DNA of 64,000 nt from Flavipsychrobacter sp. (GTDB lineage: Bacteria > Bacteroidota > Bacteroidia > Chitinophagales > Chitinophagaceae): the NCBI GenBank assembly GCA_016787265.1, contig JAEUVF010000003.1:1-64000 (forward strand), read 5' to 3'. Below the pieces are notes generated by a model. It saw only the letters and a program-made list of their open reading frames with translations. It was not told the origin of the DNA and made no database searches. The stretch's first letter is position 1. Each line of letters starts with the position of its first letter. This document shows, one piece after another, positions 1 to 7,265 of this stretch. Both the position numbers and the translations under genes were made by a program.

Positions 1-66
1 AATTCCTAACAGGGTGCCCAAACCGAAAAAAATATCAAATTACCAGATACCTTTTAGCATAAAACA

Positions 67-136
67 GGGGGGGATACCATGAATCTGAATAGGGGGATAC
101 CTTAAATCTGAAAGGGGGGATACCATGAATCTGAAT
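67..136. repeat. Three tandem copies of a ~22-bp repeat, probable IS21-type element end
   Basis: The motif GGGGGATACCATGAATCTGAAT occurs at about 69-90 and 115-136, with a diverged copy (ATACCTTAAATCTGAA) between them. Ends of IS21-family elements carry several tandem transposase-binding repeats starting with a run of G, and this array has that appearance. The array stops abruptly where the open frame of a different transposase begins, so it is probably the end of an IS21-like element whose body lies left of the window and which inserted into, or recombined with, the neighbouring IS. The element type is inferred from the repeat pattern alone. Confidence 0.5.
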
Positions 137-138
137 CT

Positions 139-885
139 ACAGCCTTTTATGGCCGGGATACCGCGCTGCTGGCGCATTTGATTAAACAAGGTCAGGAATT
201 TATCGCGGACATTCCCGAAGATACCCGTGTGTGGCTGGAGCCTTTTCAAATGCGAATACCACCACGCAAACCTGGTGCGAGAGGCAGAAAATCAACCCTC
301 GCCAAACCCAATCGACCGGATATAAGCGTACGGGACTATGCACAACTGCTTAAGCCAATGGACTGGAAATATGTAACCATCCGGCATCAAAGCGGAGGCC
401 GCAAATTAAAAGCCTGGTTCCATGGCAAGGAAATCTATATACTCAATCCGCTTACCAATCGAAAACAACTGGTGACCTTGCTGATCCGGGAAGATGCAGA
501 CGGAACGATCAAGTATAGTTTATGCCATTGTCCGGGCAAAGGACTAAAAGAACTCGCCTACCGGCAAAGCAAACGGTACTTTATCGAAAAATCCTTCCGG
601 GAGGGGAAGAAAGAATTGGGCCTCAACCAGTATCAGACCCGCAGCGCTATAAGTTACCATAAACACATGGCGATGGTAATGCTTGGACAATTATTTATAA
701 ACGAAGAAAAATGGAATCACTATGAACAAGCAACCATCTGGATGACCACGCAGGATGTCGTTCATTCCTTGAAATCAACCCTCGGTTTTGTAAAACGAAC
801 CCTGGAAGAATTATTGAGTCACATCCTGGCGAAACAGCCGCCAGACAAGCGGTTGACCAAAAAATTAATCTATGTCAGAATCTGA
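139..885 (+). pseudogene. IS701-like DDE transposase, C-terminal fragment
   Basis: The open frame can be read from about 139 (…TAFYGRDTALLAHLIKQG…) to the stop at 885, with no good start codon; the first possible one is a TTG at 178. The C-terminal half contains the segment YFIEKSFREGKKELGLNQYQ followed by a His-rich HKHMAMVMLG stretch, typical of the IS701 family, where the catalytic Glu lies in such an E-x6-K helix. Family members are usually above 400 residues, so about the first 180-200 residues and the catalytic Asp region are missing. The break coincides with the upstream GGGGGATACC repeats. It is not expected to be active. Confidence 0.75.
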
Positions 886-970
886 CAAAGTCAAGCTAAT
901 TATTATGCAAAAAGCTGAAATATCCATTACTCTGATCAAAATAAATACTGGCAAACAGTAGAAATGCAAG

Positions 971-1516
971 TCAACTTTTTCTCTTTTGCTTTGATAAAGC
1001 TTTACCTGCACCGTCATGTTCCACAGCCATAAGTATTATTGGATATGATTGTGCTTCTGGAAATTCTTGTTCAAAAATTCTTAATGCATCTTTAAATGAT
1101 GGTGTTCGATCTGGAAGAAACCTTTGAAGTAGGTCACTGGGAACGACAATTACTCCTACCTCAATTGTACCATCTTGTATGGCATTTCTAATGTGAACTA
1201 AATCCCGTACTAATAAATCACTTCTTGCAGACAGCTGAACCTCAACTCCAATTGAAGCGATTAGAGTACGGTTATAACGAAACTTTTTAATCCAATCAAT
1301 TCCGCCAGCTGATATTTTACTCCATTCGTCTTTTTTTGAAAACTCATCATCAACTAACTTTCTAATAACTGCAGCACCATTAGCATCTTTTGTTTCCTCT
1401 AATTCAATCTTTGTTTCAAGAAATATTTGTTGAATTTCTAAAAATAAAGCTGACAATCCCAACTTAGTAATTTTCTGGAATGAACCATCGTAATAACGAA
1501 TTTCGGTAATTTTCAT
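971..1516 (-). CDS. BglII-like type II restriction endonuclease
   Basis: This 181-residue protein resembles the BglII restriction endonuclease family (BglII cuts AGATCT). The central segment has D74, then an I-G-V-E92-V-Q94 strand and S-A-R-S-D-L-L-V-R-D-L. The E-x-Q pair corresponds to the unusual Glu/Gln catalytic pair I recall for BglII, in place of the E-x-K of most PD-(D/E)XK nucleases. A GVIVVPSDLLQRFLPDR segment follows. The gene overlaps the upstream methyltransferase by four bases (ATGA), so the two are translationally coupled, as expected for a restriction-modification pair. The cut site is not certain from sequence; AGATCT or a related GATC-containing site is a guess. Confidence 0.75.
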   Translation of the reverse strand: MKITEIRYYDGSFQKITKLGLSALFLEIQQIFLETKIELEETKDANGAAVIRKLVDDEFSKKDEWSKISAGGIDWIKKFRYNRTLIASIGVEVQLSARSDLLVRDLVHIRNAIQDGTIEVGVIVVPSDLLQRFLPDRTPSFKDALRIFEQEFPEAQSYPIILMAVEHDGAGKALSKQKRKS

Positions 1517-2325
1517 TTGTCAAAATGGATTATGTTATTAAAATCAAAAGTTGGTTTACCAACACTATTCGGGAAGTTCTCAGAAAGTCTTTTTTTTATA
1601 TGATTGCAATCATATAGTTCAATACCTATCCAATTTCTATGATTCTTCTCAGCCGCCTGAAATGTGGAACCACCACCTCCGAAAGGGTCTAAAACAATTT
1701 GACCAGGATTAGTTGAAATCAAAATCGCACGTTCTGGAATTAAAAGCTTCAATTCATTCACTCCTCCTCTAACTTTAAATTTTGCATGTCTATTTGGAGA
1801 AGTGTCAGTCCATATATCAGTTAAATTTACCCCATCAGGGTTCATCTTGTTTCTATGACCTCCATAATCTGGAATTTCACCACCACAATGCCTACATAGT
1901 GGTATTGGAGTTCTTAAATTATTAAACACATTAGGCTCACCTTTCGTATAATAAAGCAATCCATAATGAGCTGGATAAAGACGATTTCCCCGTTTAAAAG
2001 TCCCCTTCATGGAAATTGCAATCCAGTGTCTAAATTGCAATTTCTTTGAAAGCATTTTGCCAAACTCTATGTTTAATTCAGGAGTTGCATATAAAAAAAA
2101 TGACCCCCCTTTTTTTAAAACTCGACAGCACTCTTTTATCCACTTTTCACACCATTTGAGATATTCCTTCTTTTCTCTAACATCATTATATCCATTTTTA
2201 TAATCCTTGCCAATATTAAATGGTGGATCAGCAAAAACACAATCTATTGAATTAGACGCAATATTGGGCAAGACATTAAGACAATCGTCCTGAAAAAGAA
2301 TGCCATGTGCGGTTGTCAAATACAT
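1513..2325 (-). CDS. Type II site-specific DNA methyltransferase (beta-class)
   Basis: This 270-residue DNA methyltransferase has the catalytic motif ADPPF at residues 32-36 and the S-adenosylmethionine-binding motif LDPFGGGGST near residue 220. That order (motif IV before motif I) is the beta class of amino-methyltransferases, which methylate adenine N6 or cytosine N4. A four-ligand CRHCGG…H segment in the middle could bind zinc. The stop codon overlaps the start of the BglII-like nuclease, so this gene should protect the host from the partner enzyme. DPPF rather than SPPY does not by itself settle whether A or C is modified. Confidence 0.88.
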   Translation of the reverse strand: MYLTTAHGILFQDDCLNVLPNIASNSIDCVFADPPFNIGKDYKNGYNDVREKKEYLKWCEKWIKECCRVLKKGGSFFLYATPELNIEFGKMLSKKLQFRHWIAISMKGTFKRGNRLYPAHYGLLYYTKGEPNVFNNLRTPIPLCRHCGGEIPDYGGHRNKMNPDGVNLTDIWTDTSPNRHAKFKVRGGVNELKLLIPERAILISTNPGQIVLDPFGGGGSTFQAAEKNHRNWIGIELYDCNHIKKRLSENFPNSVGKPTFDFNNIIHFDK

Positions 2326-2406
2326 TAATTAATTCAATTATTAAATTTTTAAAACAGAAAATGACTAAAACATAAAACCTCTAGATCCCTTAATATCCCT
2401 TTATAA

Positions 2407-2913
2407 TTAATAACAACTTTTAATAGTCGGAGTAGGCATATAAGGTTGAATAAGTAACTTTCTTTTATTATATGAAAATCTAATGTTTATCAGAGTTTCA
2501 TATTTCAATCCTAAATCTTGTTTATATAAATTCTTTACTGTGACAAAAAATAGTTTAACATCCTTATAATCCACATACAAAAGTGATCTAAACTTATTGC
2601 CAATAAAATCTGAAATTGTAGTTTCAAATTTATCCTTTAAGTTATCAAGATCAAATCCTCTGGATGTAGATATATTTTTTAGCTCTACTATCGTCAGCCC
2701 ATATCCTCCATTTTTACATTTTCTAATAATAACACAATCAACAGAGGGGGGCGTTTTTTCTAGTTTTAATGATGCATAATATTTATCTACCTTTAAAATC
2801 AAATAGTCATCTTTTGAAGTATCATCGTCAAAAGTCACACAAATACCATTTTCACAACAAGTCTCTTCAATAAAATTTTTAAGAACCGGATGAGATTTTA
2901 TTCTATTAATCAT
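2407..2913 (-). CDS. Small PD-(D/E)XK-like nuclease partner of ATPase
   Basis: A 168-residue protein without a named family that I recognise. The start is placed at the ATG at 2911-2913 (MINRIKSHPV) and not at the longer frame opening at 2985, because the shorter version overlaps the upstream ATPase gene by only eight bases. D59, followed by two strands ending in I-V-E77-L-K79, fits a D…E-x-K nuclease core. Two Cys residues near the N-terminus are adjacent. The overlap with an SMC/OLD-type ATPase gene suggests a two-component nuclease system in which the ATPase senses and this protein cuts. The nuclease call is inference from motif spacing. Confidence 0.55.
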   Translation of the reverse strand: MINRIKSHPVLKNFIEETCCENGICVTFDDDTSKDDYLILKVDKYYASLKLEKTPPSVDCVIIRKCKNGGYGLTIVELKNISTSRGFDLDNLKDKFETTISDFIGNKFRSLLYVDYKDVKLFFVTVKNLYKQDLGLKYETLINIRFSYNKRKLLIQPYMPTPTIKSCY

Positions 2914-4363
2914 TTTTTGATTCAAATAATTCAATCCGTTCATTAAATAACTTCTCAGACACATCTTGAAAGTTCCTATCCTCAATACCTTCAGATGTTA
3001 CCTTCATGTCTCTGCTTTGTATAGTTCCTTTTCCGGTAGGAATCAAATGATAAACTGAAAGTCGTTTTTCATTTAATGAATTTCCAAGAATCAAATTATT
3101 TAACTTATTAAACATATAATTACTATGGGAAGTAATAAATATTTTTAATTTTAAAGATGTCAACTTTGCAAATATTTCTATCAATGCAACTTGAATTTTA
3201 GGATGCAAATGAGCTTCCGGTTCTTCGATGAATATTATATCAAAATATCGTCCTTTTTGCTTATACTCAGCCATGTAGAAACGATCAAAGAAATTAAGAT
3301 CTTTAATTCTATTTGAAGCATATTTGTTATTCAATATGTGCCGAAAATAAATAACTAATGGAGATAGTTCAGCTACCATTGAAGAAGATTCTGACAAATT
3401 AAGTTCCAAGTCAATATCATCAGGCTTGAAAATTATTTGTTTAGTATCTTCGTTATAGTCAACAAAGCCTTTTAAAATATCTTTCTGAAATAATTCGATT
3501 ATCTCTTTAAATTCGTGATTTTCGTTCTTCTTATCAACTGTTGATAAATCAATAAAATAGTCAGATAAAGGCTCCGATAAAGAGGGTAATTCAATTGAAT
3601 TGCTTTGCAAAAAAAATCTACTTTGAGTCAATTTTGCAATTATAGGAGTAAAAGCATTTAAGGCTTGATACAATCCAGATCTACTAGCAGGAAGATAGTA
3701 TATGTCCCTTATACCAAAATCTATTTGCCTTAAAATTTTATTTATGGAATTAATAAAAAATCCACTAAACTCATTTATAAATTGTTCTTCATTGGGTTTT
3801 CCAAACTTCTTTTTACCATTTATATAAAAAGAAAACCGCGTTGATTTAGTTGACTTTTCAAGTATTCGAAACTTTGTATCAAGACTTTCGTATTTTAAAT
3901 CAAGTTCTCCTTCATCATTGGAAATAAAATTAATCTTCTCATCTTTGTTTAAATGAATGATTATATTATAGTTCTCATTTACTCTCCTATTTTTCAAGTT
4001 TTTCAAAGATGAAAACGTATTCTTCAAAGAGTTTTGAAACGCGGTTAGAAAAAGATCTTTTAATTGGTCTTCGAGAAGTGAAATAAATTCATTTGTACAA
4101 TCTAATTCTTTTTTTGCACGTACTTCTTTCAGTTTAGTCCTTAAGAATTGTATGGGAGCACTTGATTCAAAATCTTCTTTAGAATGAAAAAGGTAATACC
4201 CCCTATTATACTGTTTATTTATTATATTCTTTAAAAGGCAATAAATCGTATAAGTTGCGTAAGATTTTCCAATAGAATTTTCCCCATAAATTAAATGCAT
4301 ATCTTTTTTAAGGTCGACAACCAAATGACTTATAGGCCCTAAATTGTTAATTTCAATCTTCAT
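2906..4363 (-). CDS. AAA (OLD/SMC-like) ATPase of a two-gene defence-type module
   Basis: This 485-residue protein starts with the strand-loop MKIEINNLGPI and a Walker A motif GENSIGKS at residues 27-34. It has a long charged insertion and ends with Walker B IIFIEEPEAHLHP and the D-loop/switch region FITSHSNYMFNKL. That is the AAA_21 arrangement found in OLD nucleases, RecF-like proteins and many phage-defence ATPases (for example PtuA, GajA and AriA). No TOPRIM domain follows Walker B, so nuclease activity would have to come from the overlapping downstream gene. It lies on the same strand behind the restriction-modification pair. It is AT-rich relative to neighbours on its right. Confidence 0.8.
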   Translation of the reverse strand: MKIEINNLGPISHLVVDLKKDMHLIYGENSIGKSYATYTIYCLLKNIINKQYNRGYYLFHSKEDFESSAPIQFLRTKLKEVRAKKELDCTNEFISLLEDQLKDLFLTAFQNSLKNTFSSLKNLKNRRVNENYNIIIHLNKDEKINFISNDEGELDLKYESLDTKFRILEKSTKSTRFSFYINGKKKFGKPNEEQFINEFSGFFINSINKILRQIDFGIRDIYYLPASRSGLYQALNAFTPIIAKLTQSRFFLQSNSIELPSLSEPLSDYFIDLSTVDKKNENHEFKEIIELFQKDILKGFVDYNEDTKQIIFKPDDIDLELNLSESSSMVAELSPLVIYFRHILNNKYASNRIKDLNFFDRFYMAEYKQKGRYFDIIFIEEPEAHLHPKIQVALIEIFAKLTSLKLKIFITSHSNYMFNKLNNLILGNSLNEKRLSVYHLIPTGKGTIQSRDMKVTSEGIEDRNFQDVSEKLFNERIELFESKND

Positions 4364-4595
4364 TTATAATTATTGATTATCAGCTATATATGAAAATAAG
4401 ATATTTCATTCTGCCATAGCAATGTTTTTATCTAAGTAATTAATTATCAATTATTTATTTAAGTATTAACGCATTATTTAAAAACTGAAAGTACAAGTTT
4501 TCGTTGTATATTTTTAATATTAGTACTATACTATTAAATGAATAATATTTGATATACTACCTTGCAATTTTAACATCAAACCAACTAATTTAATT

Positions 4596-4739
4596 TTATG
4601 AACAGTGAATATGCCTTTCAATTAATTCCTTCTCAAAGTTAATAGATTGTCCGCCGGGCGAAAATGAAATTCCGGCATAAACACATGCCTTCACACAATC
4701 CTCGCATTTATTCCGTTGCTTCCTTTTCTTGGTTGCCAA
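4596..4739 (-). CDS. Possible small Cys-containing protein upstream of radC
   Basis: An open frame of 47 codons with a TTG start candidate (LATKKRKQRNKCEDCVKACV…). It carries three Cys in a C-x2-C-x4-C pattern after a very basic N-terminus. A similar KKQRNK-plus-Cys segment occurs in the minus-strand frame at 21938-22192, directly upstream of ssb in the second mobilisation module. The same position and a similar motif in two modules argue for a real small gene, but the TTG start and short length leave it doubtful. Confidence 0.3.
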   Translation of the reverse strand: MATKKRKQRNKCEDCVKACVYAGISFSPGGQSINFEKELIERHIHCS

Positions 4740-4789
4740 TCCATTGACTGGGTTCCATCATTAATTTTTTAATTCTTAAAAGTTAGGTT

Positions 4790-5260
4790 ATGGAATCAAC
4801 AGCTAAAATTCCGAATTGGAACCAGGTAAGTGAAGTAGAATTGTGCTACAAAAACAAAGTGAAAGTAGCAGATCGTCCGCGCATTGATAGCAGCAGAACC
4901 GCTGCAGAATTACTGCGCAATGGCTGGAACGAAAACACCCTGGACTTGCAGGAACGGTTCAAAGTACTTTTTCTCAATCGTTCCAACCATGTTATTGCCG
5001 GTATGGAATTATCGATCGGCGGAATCGTTGGAACCGTTGCCGATCCTCGATTGATTTTTGTAACCGCCTTAAAAGCAAATGCATGTGCACTAATCATCTG
5101 CCACAACCATCCCAGCGGTAATTTACTGCCTAGCAAAGCCGATGAGGAGCTGACTCGAAAGATTAAGCAAGGAGGAGTACTCCTCGATATCCGGCTGCTG
5201 GATCATGTCATTTTGACCTCAGAAGGCTATTATTCCTTTGCTGACGAAGGGCTCTTGTAG
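4790..5260 (+). CDS. radC: RadC-like JAB/MPN+ domain protein
   Basis: A 156-residue protein with the JAMM metal-binding motif: an N-terminal Glu strand (E55), the H105-N-H107-P-S-G box and a downstream Ser/Asp pair. It lacks the helix-hairpin-helix part of long chromosomal RadC. Short RadC proteins of this kind are very common on Bacteroidota plasmids and mobilisable elements; their exact role is unsettled, and no effect in DNA repair is proven. It opens the mobilisation module and is followed by a hairpin terminator over its stop codon. Confidence 0.88.
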   Translation: MESTAKIPNWNQVSEVELCYKNKVKVADRPRIDSSRTAAELLRNGWNENTLDLQERFKVLFLNRSNHVIAGMELSIGGIVGTVADPRLIFVTALKANACALIICHNHPSGNLLPSKADEELTRKIKQGGVLLDIRLLDHVILTSEGYYSFADEGLL

Positions 5261-5266
5261 CCCTTC
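5246..5266 (+). terminator. Hairpin terminator of radC
   Basis: GAAGGGCT (5246-5253), a five-base loop CTTGT, and AGCCCTTC (5259-5266) form a perfect 8-bp stem that spans the radC stop codon, followed by a pyrimidine-rich stretch CTTCCTATTTTCC. It separates radC transcription from the oriT-like region and mob genes. Confidence 0.6.
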
Positions 5267-5360
5267 CTTCCTATTTTCCATCCCTTTGAAAACTATTCTC
5301 TTTATTAGAATTAAAACTGCGTTCATCCGATTTTTAAGGAAGGATTAAATTGGGGGTTGA

Positions 5361-5545
5361 TTCAAAGCGATACGTTCAGTCGTATGTTTGTTTAACAGCC
5401 TCCTACACCTCCCACTACCCCACTCCTCTTTTCCAATACTTTTCCAGGCCTTGAGATTTCCGGCGTACCGAAATCGGCAAGATGTCCGGTTGTTAAACAA
5501 CCGATCTTTTCGCCCTCCCTCGGAACTCGGGGGCGACAATATTAT
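5361..5545. other. Putative origin of transfer (oriT) region
   Basis: The 318-base space between radC and mobC has no convincing gene but several inverted repeats. There is ATACG-N6-CGTAT at 5370-5385, a perfect 17-base repeat CGGTTGTT-A-AACAACCG at 5487-5503, and TCGCCC…GGGCGA at 5510-5536. Relaxase nick sites in Bacteroidota mobilisable elements usually lie immediately upstream of mobC/mobA next to such hairpins. The location is supported by context; the nick site cannot be read from sequence. Confidence 0.5.
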
Positions 5546-5578
5546 AGGAGAAATTTTTAAACGAAACGTGCGAGTGAT

Positions 5579-5974
5579 ATGTGTAGTAGAAAAACCAAAT
5601 TGAATCGAACCCGCCTGGTGGGGTTGCGATTAACCGATGCCGAATACGACCGAATAGCAACACAATGGCAACAATCAACCTGCCGTAAACTCAGTGAATT
5701 TATCCGGGACCGGCTCTTCAATCGACCCATTATTACCTACTACAGAAACCAATCAATGGATGACGCGATGGCAGAACTCATGCAGCTCCGAACTGAGATC
5801 AACCACATCGGGCACAACTTTAACCAGGCCGTGAAAAAGTTGCACCTCCTGCAACAGATCCCGGAATTCAAAACCTGGTTGGCCGCCAACGAACCGGTCA
5901 TTACTTCCCTCCAACAACAAATTCAGAAGATTGATTCCTCCGTACAACAAATGGGTAAGCAATGGTTGCAGTAA
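5579..5974 (+). CDS. mobC: MobC-like relaxosome accessory protein
   Basis: A 131-residue basic protein. The N-terminal part (LVGLRLTDAEYDRIATQW…KLSEFIRDRLF) is a ribbon-helix-helix-like DNA-binding segment, followed by LRTEINHIGHNFNQAVKKLH, which is the conserved MobC signature N-x-I/L-G-x-N-x-N-Q. The C-terminus is helical. MobC proteins bind oriT and help the relaxase open it. The gene overlaps the relaxase start by 13 bases, and the oriT-like hairpins lie just upstream. Confidence 0.85.
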   Translation: MCSRKTKLNRTRLVGLRLTDAEYDRIATQWQQSTCRKLSEFIRDRLFNRPIITYYRNQSMDDAMAELMQLRTEINHIGHNFNQAVKKLHLLQQIPEFKTWLAANEPVITSLQQQIQKIDSSVQQMGKQWLQ

Positions 5975-7248
5975 TTAAAACCGGATCTTCTATCCATCGG
6001 ATCCTGAACTACAATGAAAACAAGGTGAAAGAAAAAGTTGCCACCTGCATTGCTGCCCGGAACTTCCCGCTGAATCCGGAACAGTTGACCCTGACCCAGA
6101 AATTAAATCGGTTCCTGCATCAACTCCAACTTAACAAAAACGTCACCCGAAACAGCGTGCACATTTCACTAAACTTTCATCCTTCGGAATCCAACCTATC
6201 CACTGAAAAACTTCAAACAATTGCCACAACATATATGGAGGGGATAGGATTTGGCAGGCAACCCTACCTGGTTTACCAGCACCAAGATGCTGGTCATCCA
6301 CATATTCATATTGTCAGTATCAAAGTCCGACCCGATGGAAGCCGAATCGACATGAATAACATTGGTCGCAACCAATCCAAAAAAATCCGCCAGGAAATTG
6401 AGAAATCCTTCAAGCTGGTTTCCGCGAAACAGTCACAGGAGAAACCGGGTTACCAACTTCGCCCGATTCCTGCCACTAAAGTCTCGTATGGTAAGGCTGC
6501 CACCAAAGCGGCTATTCAAACTGTCCTGGATACTGTTCTGCAGCAATACCGATATACCAGCCTCCCGGAATTAAACGCCGTCCTAAATCTTTACAATGTT
6601 GCAGCATCTAGAGGTGCCCCCAAATCCAGAACCTTTCAGACAAAGGGACTTTTTTATCAGGTACTGGATAAGGAAAAGCAAACCATAGGCATACCTATTA
6701 AAGCCAGCCTCTTTTACAATAAGCCCACCCTATCCTTTCTGGAACAACAGTTCCAAAAAAATGAATCCCTGCGAAAAGCCCACGCTGCAGATCTTAAAGC
6801 CACCATTGACGAAGTTTTATCCAAATCAATGGACTCTTTTACGAGTCTGACGGAAGCATTGGCCCGGAAACAGGTGGACGTGGTACTTCGACAAAACAAA
6901 GCTGGACAGACGTATGGAATCACCTATGTCGATCACCGCAACAAATGCGTATTTAATGGGAGTGATCTTGGGAAAAAATATGCTTATCGGGGACTTATCC
7001 ACCGGCTCACTACCAACTTCTTTCGAAAAGCCAAACGTCCCGAAAAGAGCACAGTTTCCATAAGACAATACCAAGCTGAGCGTTGGACGGTATCCCTCCC
7101 AGCTGAAAATAAACCCTCCCAATTAGACACTAACCTATCTGCCGTCCTCAATACCATTATTCAACCAACACAATCCGCTGATTACTTACCGAACAGTCTC
7201 AGATACCCCTCCCTCCGTCGAAAAAAACGTGTTACCCGAAAATTATAA
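5962..7248 (+). CDS. mobA: Relaxase / mobilisation nuclease (MOBP-type)
   Basis: A 428-residue relaxase. The N-terminal domain has an early tyrosine (Y17, NYNENKV), a strand SVHISLNFHP near residue 65, and the metal-binding histidine motif H107-Q-D-x2-H112-P-H114-I-H116 that defines relaxases. It would nick one strand at oriT and stay bound to the 5' end during transfer. The C-terminal half is basic and poorly conserved. With MobC and the TraG-like coupling protein it makes the element mobilisable, but no mating-pair formation genes are present, so a helper conjugative system would be needed. Confidence 0.9.
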   Translation: MVAVIKTGSSIHRILNYNENKVKEKVATCIAARNFPLNPEQLTLTQKLNRFLHQLQLNKNVTRNSVHISLNFHPSESNLSTEKLQTIATTYMEGIGFGRQPYLVYQHQDAGHPHIHIVSIKVRPDGSRIDMNNIGRNQSKKIRQEIEKSFKLVSAKQSQEKPGYQLRPIPATKVSYGKAATKAAIQTVLDTVLQQYRYTSLPELNAVLNLYNVAASRGAPKSRTFQTKGLFYQVLDKEKQTIGIPIKASLFYNKPTLSFLEQQFQKNESLRKAHAADLKATIDEVLSKSMDSFTSLTEALARKQVDVVLRQNKAGQTYGITYVDHRNKCVFNGSDLGKKYAYRGLIHRLTTNFFRKAKRPEKSTVSIRQYQAERWTVSLPAENKPSQLDTNLSAVLNTIIQPTQSADYLPNSLRYPSLRRKKRVTRKL

Positions 7249-7265
7249 TCATAAAATCAAATAAC

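Noticed and set aside
5388..5603. Plus-strand frame of 71 codons over the radC-mobC gap
   Set aside because: It overlaps the oriT-like inverted repeats, has a low-complexity Pro/Leu/Ser start and runs into mobC in another frame; no family resemblance.
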